From the NCBI GenBank assembly GCA_024692925.1, contig JAILLX010000097.1, positions 1 through 12,270 on the forward strand: a DNA stretch of 12,270 bases, read 5' to 3'. Source of the stretch: a bacterium (GTDB lineage Bacteria > Pseudomonadota > Alphaproteobacteria > Rs-D84 > CACZYB01). Below are positions 7,018 through 12,270 of the stretch, one piece after another. A model generated the notes under the pieces. That model searched no databases, was not told the DNA's origin, and saw only the letters and a list, made by a program, of their open reading frames with translations. The position numbers and the translations under genes were made by a program. Positions within the stretch are counted from its first letter, which is position 1. The number at the start of each line of letters is the position of its first letter.

Positions 7018-8526
7018 ATGTTAGCAAAGATTTGGACACCAGCATTTAGTGGTATTGATGTTATAAAAGTTTCCGTTGAAGTAATGATTTCATCGGGCTT
7101 GCCTAAGTTTGCGATTGTTGGACTTCCGGATAAGGCAATAAGTGAGGCAAAGGAGCGTATTCAATCTGCATTTTCTTCTATGGGATTTGCTTTACCAGCA
7201 AAAAGAATTATTGTAAATCTTGCTCCGGCTGATGTGGTGAAGGAAGGATCTCATTTCGATTTGCCGATTGCTGTTGCAATATTAACGGCACTTGGAGTTA
7301 TTCCAGAAGAAGAAATTCAAAATTATATGATACTTGGTGAGCTTGGACTTGATGGATTGATAAAACCAGTTAGTGGAATTTTACCGACTTCTATGTCTGC
7401 GTTGGCAAATAATCTTGGTATAATTTGTCCTGAACCACAAGTATCAGAGGCTTTATGGGCTGGAAATAAGGATGTTTTGGGACCATCAAATCTTATTGAA
7501 CTTATCAATCATTTTAAGGGAACACAGATTATTTCTAATTCTTCTGAACCTCCAAAATTTGAACAATCTTACTCTGTTGATATGGCGGATATTAAGGGGC
7601 AAGAAATGGCAAGGAAGGCATTGGAGATTGCTGCGGTTGGTGGACATCATTTGTTGATGATTGGGCCACCTGGGGTTGGGAAATCTATGTTGGCTTCTCG
7701 TCTTCCTACGATACTTCCTCCTATGACTGCACGGGAGGCATTAGAAATTTCTATGATAAAATCTGTTGCTGGGGAATTGGGCGAAAATGGACTTTCTATT
7801 GTACGACCATTTCGTTCACCGCATCATACTGCATCACAGGTTGCCTTGACTGGTGGTGGATTGCATGCAAAACCAGGTGAGGTATCTTTGGCACATAATG
7901 GTATTTTGTTTTTGGATGAGCTTCCTGAATTTTCATCCCAAGCATTGGATAGCCTTCGTCAACCACTTGAAACTGGGGTGGTAAGTGTTGCACGTGCGAA
8001 TGGACATATTACTTATCCTGCAAAATTTCAGTTGGTTGCTGCAATGAATCCTTGTAAATGTGGACATTTTGGTGAACCAGATTGTGAGTGTGCTATGGCT
8101 CCACTTTGTGCACAAAAGTATCAAAACAGGATTAGTGGACCTCTTTATGATAGAATTGATTTGACTGTTGGTGTTGAAAATATCAATCCGTGGGAATTAT
8201 CAAATCTTAAACCAAGTGAAAGTTCCGAAGTTGTAAAGGCGAGGGTGATGAAGGCTCGGGAATTTCAAAATTTAAGGCTTAAGAAAATTTTTGGTGATGT
8301 GGAAACATTAAATGCTCATCTTTCGGGAAGTGAGATTGAAGAATGTGCAAATTTATCGGCGGATGCGTTAACCTTGCTTACAAAGTCAGCGGAAAAATTA
8401 AAACTTTCGGCACGTGCATATTACAAAACTATGCGTGTTGCAAGGACTGTTGCGGATATGGAATTTCGTGAAAAGGTTTTACCGGAAGATATTTCTATGG
8501 CTCTTAATTTTCGAAGAAAAATTTAG
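7018..8526 (+). CDS. comM: YifB/ComM family Mg-chelatase-like ATPase
   Basis: A 502-residue AAA+ protein, close to the roughly 505 of E. coli YifB. In Vibrio and Haemophilus, ComM is a hexameric helicase that promotes branch migration during natural transformation; in other bacteria the role is less clear. The N-terminal about 170 residues are the Lon S5-fold-like domain (MLAKIWTPAFSGID, IVGLPDKAISEAKERI, NLAPADVVKEGSHFDLPIA). The ATPase core has Walker A GPPGVGKS (216-223), Walker B ILFLDELPEF (296-305) and the family signature FRSPHHTAS (265-273). A cysteine cluster C346, C348, C356, C358, C364 lies in MNPCKCGHFGEPDCEC, typical of the family. The C-terminal Mg-chelatase helical domain ends the protein. 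AGGGA lies 9 nt before the ATG. It is convergent with the ppiD-like gene. Confidence 0.95.
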   Translation: MLAKIWTPAFSGIDVIKVSVEVMISSGLPKFAIVGLPDKAISEAKERIQSAFSSMGFALPAKRIIVNLAPADVVKEGSHFDLPIAVAILTALGVIPEEEIQNYMILGELGLDGLIKPVSGILPTSMSALANNLGIICPEPQVSEALWAGNKDVLGPSNLIELINHFKGTQIISNSSEPPKFEQSYSVDMADIKGQEMARKALEIAAVGGHHLLMIGPPGVGKSMLASRLPTILPPMTAREALEISMIKSVAGELGENGLSIVRPFRSPHHTASQVALTGGGLHAKPGEVSLAHNGILFLDELPEFSSQALDSLRQPLETGVVSVARANGHITYPAKFQLVAAMNPCKCGHFGEPDCECAMAPLCAQKYQNRISGPLYDRIDLTVGVENINPWELSNLKPSESSEVVKARVMKAREFQNLRLKKIFGDVETLNAHLSGSEIEECANLSADALTLLTKSAEKLKLSARAYYKTMRVARTVADMEFREKVLPEDISMALNFRRKI

Positions 8527-8550
8527 TGATTGCATTTATTTAATAAATAA

Positions 8551-8580
8551 AAAAATCCCCGCCATTACGACGGGTTTTTT
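8551..8580. terminator. Bidirectional rho-independent terminator between comM and ppiD
   Basis: CCCG (8558-8561) pairs with CGGG (8571-8574), with one mismatch and a further C-G pair inside, flanked by an A-tract on the left and six T on the right. On either strand the hairpin is followed by a U-run, matching the convergent gene ends at 8526 and 8593. Confidence 0.75.
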
Positions 8581-8592
8581 ACTTTCTTAAGA

Positions 8593-10095
8593 TTAGTTAA
8601 ATAATCTTTGAATTACCTTTTCATTACGCTTTACACCGTGTTTTTTGTAAAGGTAATTTATATAATCATCCACAATCATGTTTGCAAAATTTGTTTTTTC
8701 TTGTGTATGGAATTTTTCAAAATCATCCTTGTTTGTGATTTCAGGGATTTTAATATCTTTCAAAATTGCAACATAATACACATCTTTTGTTTGAGAAGTG
8801 AAAGGTTTATTTATATTGCTTGAAAATAGTTTAGTTAAAAAATCAGATGTGTAAAGATTATTGAATCTTCCGCTTTCTGAATTTACCAAAAGGTTTGCAG
8901 AAGAATCTACTTTTTTAACAGCATTCAAGAATTTTTCACCATTTGCAAGGTCAGATGAAATTTTGTTTACCTTTTCGGTTGCTTGTGCAACTTGAGCATT
9001 TTTGGTCCAAATCTTTTTTACTTCATTTTTTACATTTTCAAAAGATTTTGGTGCAGCAGGATAAATTTTTTCAACCATAATAAGTATTACATTATCGCCA
9101 TTATCAAGGACGTCGCTTATACCATTTTCATCAAGTGCAAAGAAGGCAATATCACGGTATTTCTGAGTGAAAACTTTATCTTTGAATATTGAACCATCAC
9201 GTTTTTTACCTTCTACACTTAAATCAGGAAGCATTGTTTTTGAAATGCCAAATGTTTTTACGATTTCATCGATTTTTGCACCACCGTTGATTTCATCGAT
9301 AACATTTTCACCCATTTCAATCATAGTTCTGTAGATTTTATCGTCATCTGTTTTTTTGATGTTCCTGAATTTTATAGCCATTTCAGGGGTAATAGTTATA
9401 TATGAAATTTTTCTGTATTCAGGTTGTGCAAATGTATCTTTGTTTGTTTCATAAATTTCTTTTAATTCCGAATCGGTTGGTGAAGTTTTGATTTTTTCAT
9501 TTTCAACTTTGAATGAAACTACATCAAAAATTCTCTTTTCATTTTTGTTTTTATAAAGAAGTTCGGAAATATAAGAATGATCAATATTGCTTGTGATTGC
9601 ATTCATAAGGATTTGATGTGCAATATCATTTGAAATTTCTTCGATAAATTTTTGTTCTGATACATTATTTCTATCTAAAATGTATGCAAATTTTTCTGGT
9701 GAAAAATTACCTTTGTCATCTTGGAAATCCTTAGTATTTTTTATTATTTCATAAATTTTATCATCAGACACAAGTATACCTTCATCTTTTGCTTCTAAAT
9801 CAAGGAGAAGGCGGTATGTCATATTATCAATAATTTGATCGACAAGTCCCATTTGTAATGCTTGTTTATAATTAAAGTTAGGGATGTTTGTTTTTTGTTT
9901 AAATTGATCAATTTGGCGTCTTAATTCAAGGTCAAGTTCTTGAATAGATACAGATTTATCTCCAACTTTAAGTGCAATGTTGCCAGATCCAGTGAAATCG
10001 TTTGTAAATCCAAAGAATACAAAACTTAGTGTTATTATTCCAAGTAAAAATTTAGCAATCACTGATTCTGATGTTTGTCTTAATTTTTCAATCAT
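8593..10095 (-). CDS. ppiD: PpiD/SurA-type membrane-anchored periplasmic foldase
   Basis: A 500-residue protein with a short cytoplasmic tail MIEKLRQTSESVIAK, one membrane anchor (about 12-30, FLLGIITLSFVFFGF) and a large periplasmic region. This layout and the following IALKVGDKSVSIQELDLELRRQ match the SurA N-terminal/PpiD family, which assists folding of exported and outer membrane proteins. The middle (about 205-350, YRKISYITIT onwards) corresponds to the parvulin-like domain, but the canonical HIL and GGDLG motifs of active parvulins are absent, so a chaperone rather than isomerase role is likely. The start at 10095 is chosen because AAAGGTGG lies 4 nt upstream; an upstream in-frame GTG at 10125 has no such site and would add ten basic residues. 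It diverges from tpiA, an order I associate with Alphaproteobacteria. Confidence 0.85.
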   Translation of the reverse strand: MIEKLRQTSESVIAKFLLGIITLSFVFFGFTNDFTGSGNIALKVGDKSVSIQELDLELRRQIDQFKQKTNIPNFNYKQALQMGLVDQIIDNMTYRLLLDLEAKDEGILVSDDKIYEIIKNTKDFQDDKGNFSPEKFAYILDRNNVSEQKFIEEISNDIAHQILMNAITSNIDHSYISELLYKNKNEKRIFDVVSFKVENEKIKTSPTDSELKEIYETNKDTFAQPEYRKISYITITPEMAIKFRNIKKTDDDKIYRTMIEMGENVIDEINGGAKIDEIVKTFGISKTMLPDLSVEGKKRDGSIFKDKVFTQKYRDIAFFALDENGISDVLDNGDNVILIMVEKIYPAAPKSFENVKNEVKKIWTKNAQVAQATEKVNKISSDLANGEKFLNAVKKVDSSANLLVNSESGRFNNLYTSDFLTKLFSSNINKPFTSQTKDVYYVAILKDIKIPEITNKDDFEKFHTQEKTNFANMIVDDYINYLYKKHGVKRNEKVIQRLFN

Positions 10096-10099
10096 TTTT

Positions 10100-10107
10100 C
10101 CACCTTT
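10100..10107 (-). promoter_or_regulatory. Ribosome binding site fixing the ppiD start
   Basis: On the minus strand AAAGGTGG lies 4 nt before the ATG ending at 10095. It supports that start over the in-frame GTG at 10125. Confidence 0.65.
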
Positions 10108-10208
10108 CTTTAAAAAATTTTTCACTTTTATATAGAAATACCAAAATAAATATGCTAAAACAAGTAAAATATTAAAAATTTTTTAATAATAATAAAAAGG
10201 AGTATAAA

Positions 10209-10967
10209 ATGTCTTTTACAAATAAAAAAATAATTGCCGGAAATTGGAAAATGAACGGTCTTAAAAATGAAGCATGGAAGCTTACAAATGATCTTCTTTC
10301 AAAATTTGAGAATCCAGATGATAAATTGGGTTTTGAAATGATTATTTGTCCTCCTGCAACACTTCTTTCCGAAGTTGTTTCTATGGTTGATGGTTCACCA
10401 ATAAAGGTTGGTGCACAAAATTGTAGCGATAAATTAAATGGTGCATATACTGGTGAAATTTCTCCTGTTATGGTTAAAGATATTGGTGCAGATTTTGTTA
10501 TTTTAGGTCATTCAGAACGTCGTTCATATTATGGTGAAACAAATGAAATTGTTGCAAAAAAGGCTGAAACTGCACTTAATCAAGGTTTAACACCTATTAT
10601 TTGTATTGGTGAAACTTTGGAACAAAAGGAAAATGGTACAGCATTATCTGTTATCGAAGAACAATTCCTTAATTCTGTTCCACAAAATGCTACTATTGAA
10701 AATATTATTATTGCTTATGAACCAGTTTGGGCAATTGGTACAGGTAAAGTTGCAACTCTTCAAGATATTATTGATGTTCATACAAAAATTCGTGAAGTTG
10801 CAGAAAAAAGATTTGGTTCTCAAAATATTTCAATCCTTTATGGTGGTAGTGTGAAACCAAACAATGCAAAGGATATTTTTTCACTTAAAGATGTTGATGG
10901 TGTTCTTGTTGGTGGTGCATCACTTAAAGCTGATGATTTTTGGGCAATTGCAATGGCAAGCGTTTAA
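10209..10967 (+). CDS. tpiA: Triosephosphate isomerase
   Basis: Interconverts dihydroxyacetone phosphate and glyceraldehyde 3-phosphate in cytoplasmic glycolysis and gluconeogenesis. At 252 residues it is of standard size. Catalytic residues are all visible: N12 and K14 in AGNWKMN, H101 in ILGHSERR, and E171 in AYEPVWAIGTG, which also includes the flexible phosphate-gripping loop. The late phosphate-binding loop LYGGSVKPNN (210-219) and GVLVGGASL (231-239) are intact. The start has AAGGAG (10197-10202) 6 nt upstream. The 113-nt gap to the divergent ppiD is extremely AT-rich and I see no convincing -35/-10 pair for tpiA. A terminator follows its stop codon. With transketolase at the left end, the window carries two enzymes that share glyceraldehyde 3-phosphate. 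Confidence 0.97.
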   Translation: MSFTNKKIIAGNWKMNGLKNEAWKLTNDLLSKFENPDDKLGFEMIICPPATLLSEVVSMVDGSPIKVGAQNCSDKLNGAYTGEISPVMVKDIGADFVILGHSERRSYYGETNEIVAKKAETALNQGLTPIICIGETLEQKENGTALSVIEEQFLNSVPQNATIENIIIAYEPVWAIGTGKVATLQDIIDVHTKIREVAEKRFGSQNISILYGGSVKPNNAKDIFSLKDVDGVLVGGASLKADDFWAIAMASV

Positions 10968-10987
10968 AAATTAATAAATATTAATAT

Positions 10988-11022
10988 GGTTCCTCAAGTG
11001 TTTGCTTGGGAACCTTTTATTT
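10988..11022 (+). terminator. Rho-independent terminator after tpiA
   Basis: GGTTCC (10988-10993) pairs with GGAACC (11009-11014), and after a one-base bulge CAAG (10995-10998) pairs with CTTG (11005-11008), loop TGTTTG. TTTTATTT follows. The T-run is interrupted by an A and the next gene's ribosome binding site starts one base later (GAGG, 11023-11026), so some read-through into that gene is likely. Confidence 0.75.
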
Positions 11023-11032
11023 GAGGTAAAAA

Positions 11033-11245
11033 ATGAAATATGTGAATAGATTTCTTCCTGTTAATAATCCGGAAAGAAAGATTGAAAAACTTAAAAAAGA
11101 AATTGTTAGTATTGAAAAATACTGTGCTTTTATGACAAGTTTAGAAGGTGTTCAGTATGATACTAGATTTATGATGGCAAGAAAAGTCGAATGCGAGCAG
11201 AAAATTGTTCGTATTAGGGCAATTTCCGTAAATAAGACCAGATAA
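11033..11245 (+). CDS. Small basic unknown protein, 70 residues
   Basis: I do not recognise this product. It is a 70-residue, strongly basic, probably all-helical protein: after a short start (MKYVNRFLPVNNPE) comes a Lys/Glu-rich helix RKIEKLKKEIVSIEKY with coiled-coil-like spacing, then a second helix ending VECEQKIVRIRAISVNK. There are two cysteines, C31 and C54, not arranged as a metal site. There is no signal peptide or membrane segment. GAGG (11023-11026) is 6 nt from the ATG, and the gene is followed 7 nt later by its own terminator, which supports it being real despite its size. In the alphaproteobacterial gene order I know, secG commonly follows tpiA; this protein lacks the two membrane helices of SecG and is not it. 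Confidence 0.65.
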   Translation: MKYVNRFLPVNNPERKIEKLKKEIVSIEKYCAFMTSLEGVQYDTRFMMARKVECEQKIVRIRAISVNKTR

Positions 11246-11252
11246 TATAAAT

Positions 11253-11276
11253 AACCGTCTAAAATGACGGTTTTTT
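11253..11276 (+). terminator. Rho-independent terminator after the 70-codon gene
   Basis: AACCGTC (11253-11259) pairs perfectly with GACGGTT (11266-11272) around a six-base loop, followed by a T-run through 11276. It isolates the upstream genes from the structured RNA region. Confidence 0.85.
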
Positions 11277-11277
11277 G

Positions 11278-11311
11278 TTGCAAAAAAATCCAATAAATGA
11301 TAATATATAAT
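11278..11311 (+). promoter_or_regulatory. Promoter for the structured RNA/leader
   Basis: Just after the terminator, TTGCAA (11278-11283) is 17 nt from TAATAT (11301-11306), and a perfect TATAAT occupies 11306-11311. Either -10 places the transcription start at about 11314-11320, just ahead of the structured region. The two overlapping -10 candidates leave the exact start unresolved. Confidence 0.5.
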
Positions 11312-11317
11312 CAGATT

Positions 11318-11521
11318 TTATTGGTGGAATATTCTGTCTTTAAAATTTAGTATCCGAGAGGGTATGCGAGCCTGATAAACTCGTTTTATGACAATATGTC
11401 CCAACTTGCGAGGTTGGGGAGTGTTTGTGTATGGAAACATATACGACACGGTCATCTTTACATATTGTCATGACGTTTATCAGACCCCAACCGCTCTTTG
11501 ATATGAGTGGTTAATTTTTTT
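11318..11521 (+). ncRNA. Structured RNA of unrecognised family, small RNA or cis-acting leader
   Basis: About 200 nt with no open frame but dense base-pairing. Elements in order: a hairpin 11350-11355/11360-11365 capped by GAGA; a long stem made of CTGATAAAC (11372-11380) with GTTTATCAG (11475-11483) and, past an asymmetric internal loop, 12 perfect pairs 11388-11399/11460-11471; inside it a hairpin CCCAAC (11400-11405)/GTTGGG (11413-11418) and a second hairpin with GTGTATG (11427-11433)/CATATAC (11438-11444) capped by GAAA, extended by GTGT/ACAC. GGTTGGGG (11412-11419) is also perfectly complementary to CCCCAACC (11485-11492), which could form a pseudoknot or an antiterminator. It ends in a terminator directly before the P-loop gene. 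I could not match it to 6S, tmRNA, SRP RNA, RNase P RNA or a riboswitch class I know. The 5' end is approximate. Confidence 0.65.
11489..11521 (+). terminator. Terminator at the 3' end of the structured RNA
   Basis: AACCGCTC (11489-11496) pairs with GAGTGGTT (11505-11512), eight pairs including one G-U, with an 8-nt loop and then AA and seven T. Its first four bases, AACC, are also the second half of CCCCAACC, which can pair with GGTTGGGG at 11412-11419, so terminator and that long-range pairing compete. The P-loop gene's weak ribosome binding site GGGTG begins 3 nt after the T-run. Confidence 0.8.
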
Positions 11522-11535
11522 ATGGGTGTTATGAA

Positions 11536-12258
11536 ATGTTTAAAACTGTTCTTGCAAATTTACTTTTCCCAAAAAGACATGATAATCAAAGTTTTATTGT
11601 TAGTTTTATAGGAGTTCCTGGGGTTGGAAAATCGACATTAAGTCATCGTTTGCGTTCTAATAGAATGTCAAGGAGTATACTTGGTTCCAGTAGTGCGTTG
11701 AAACTTGTGGAAACATTAAATATTCCTGTTCCTTTGGAATATAAACAAGTTTTTAATTTTTTAACCAGTTATCCAGAAATAAAAGATTCCGAATTGTGTA
11801 AGCTTGTTTTGTTAAAAGATATTGCAGCAAGAATTGTTCATAGAAATATTTATATTGATGAGAGTATACTTAATTATTGTCCAGTTCATATTTTAGAGGA
11901 TTTTTACAATAAGAAACCTGATTTATTCAAAAAATTTTTTAAATCAACTTTTGTTATTGCATTGAAGGATACTCCTGAAAATATTTTGAAAAAAGTAAAT
12001 AAACGTATAATTGAGGGAAAAGATAAAAGCGGATATTACAGCCATACAGAAAAGGAAAATTTAGCTATAGTTAAAAATAGGGTAAAAGAATATGAAAAGA
12101 AGTTAGTATTTTTAAAAAGTCATATCAAAGTGAGAGAGATACAGGCTTCTTTGCCATTGTCTGTAAAAATTAAAACTTGTAAATCTATGATAAAACAATT
12201 TAATAAAACTTTGTCTAAAGATTTTAATGCTAGGGCAAAAAATGTTTTAGATATTTAG
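11536..12258 (+). CDS. Unrecognised P-loop NTPase, kinase-like
   Basis: A 240-residue protein with a clear Walker A motif, GVPGVGKST (26-34), directly after a beta strand FIVSFI, and a probable second acidic motif IYIDES (105-110). A basic segment around KKVNKRIIEGKDKSGYY (152-168) resembles the lid of small-molecule or nucleoside kinases, and a repeated Lys-rich helical tail follows to the C-terminus. The layout suits an adenylate/nucleoside-kinase-like fold, but I cannot name a family or substrate. There is no membrane segment. The start is preceded by only a weak GGGTG (11524-11528), and an overlapping out-of-frame ATG-initiated reading frame of 29 codons (11522-11611) covers it. The gene follows the structured RNA and its terminator within 15 nt, so its expression may depend on read-through. 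Stop codon and about 12 nt remain before the window edge. Confidence 0.8.
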   Translation: MFKTVLANLLFPKRHDNQSFIVSFIGVPGVGKSTLSHRLRSNRMSRSILGSSSALKLVETLNIPVPLEYKQVFNFLTSYPEIKDSELCKLVLLKDIAARIVHRNIYIDESILNYCPVHILEDFYNKKPDLFKKFFKSTFVIALKDTPENILKKVNKRIIEGKDKSGYYSHTEKENLAIVKNRVKEYEKKLVFLKSHIKVREIQASLPLSVKIKTCKSMIKQFNKTLSKDFNARAKNVLDI

Positions 12259-12270
12259 TATTATTTATTT

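Noticed and set aside
8608..9192. Plus-strand open frames of about 70 codons opposite the ppiD-like gene
   Set aside because: Antisense to a long coding sequence; compositions are Phe/Ile/Tyr-rich as expected for reverse-strand AT-rich coding DNA.
10171..10187. AT-only palindrome ATTAAAAA/TTTTTAAT before tpiA as an operator or terminator
   Set aside because: It contains no G-C pair, sits in a stretch of nearly pure A/T, and such symmetry is expected by chance there.
11321..11349. Additional pairing of the first 30 nt of the structured RNA
   Set aside because: I found no partner of more than 4-5 bp for this AU-rich segment; it is left as unstructured leader.
11372..11438. CTGATAA followed later by GAAAC, superficially like a hammerhead ribozyme core
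   Set aside because: The conserved CTGATGA core is not present, and the GAAA here is a hairpin tetraloop with perfect flanking stems, so the three-stem hammerhead junction cannot form.
11318..11521. Identification of the structured RNA as 6S RNA, tmRNA, SRP RNA or RNase P RNA
   Set aside because: There is no GTTCGA-type T-arm or tag-peptide frame (tmRNA), no GGAAGGAGCA-like tip (SRP), no GAGGAAAGTCC (RNase P), and no single rod with one large central bubble between closing and terminal stems (6S). A divergent 6S RNA remains the hardest to exclude.
11522..11611. Overlapping 29-codon reading frame at the start of the P-loop gene, a possible leader peptide
   Set aside because: It overlaps the well-supported P-loop frame, has no ribosome binding site of its own and no repeated regulatory codons.

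Overview
This AT-rich window is a compactly organised bacterial chromosome segment, mostly housekeeping genes. A PBP1A with an OB-type insertion, a membrane-anchored PpiD/SurA-type periplasmic foldase and a YifB/ComM protein point to a Gram-negative. The divergent pair of a PpiD-like gene and tpiA is an arrangement I associate with Alphaproteobacteria, so my best inference is an AT-rich, possibly host-associated alphaproteobacterium. That placement rests on synteny and composition only. There are no rRNAs, tRNAs, insertion sequences, CRISPR arrays or phage hallmark genes.

Layout. Positions 1-605 (minus) hold the N-terminal third of a transketolase that runs off the left edge. It diverges from rnhA (RNase HI), which abuts a YgjP-type metallopeptidase with no intergenic base. 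A promoter at 1831-1859 probably starts the next unit: PBP1A, murA, nrdR and a small protein with a C-terminal membrane segment, all tightly spaced. A near-consensus promoter (6958-6986) then drives comM/yifB. comM is separated from the convergent ppiD-like gene by a bidirectional terminator near 8551-8580. tpiA diverges from ppiD and ends in a terminator (10988-11022), followed by a 70-codon unknown gene with its own terminator (11253-11276).

The right end is the most unusual part. Between that terminator and an unrecognised P-loop NTPase/kinase-like gene (11536-12258) lies about 200 nt that appears to be a structured RNA. It has a promoter-like -10 box, a GNRA-capped hairpin, a long two-part stem of 9 and 12 bp, two inner hairpins (one capped by GAAA) and a terminator just before the downstream start codon. 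An 8-nt segment, GGTTGGGG, can pair locally or with CCCCAACC, whose second half is also part of the terminator stem. That makes either a pseudoknotted small RNA or an attenuator/riboswitch-like leader plausible. I could not match it to a known RNA family.

Functionally, the centre of the window combines late peptidoglycan polymerisation (PBP1A), the first committed step of peptidoglycan precursor synthesis (MurA) and control of deoxyribonucleotide synthesis (NrdR). Around them are central carbon metabolism (transketolase, triosephosphate isomerase), RNA:DNA hybrid removal, recombination/transformation-related ATPase activity and envelope protein folding.
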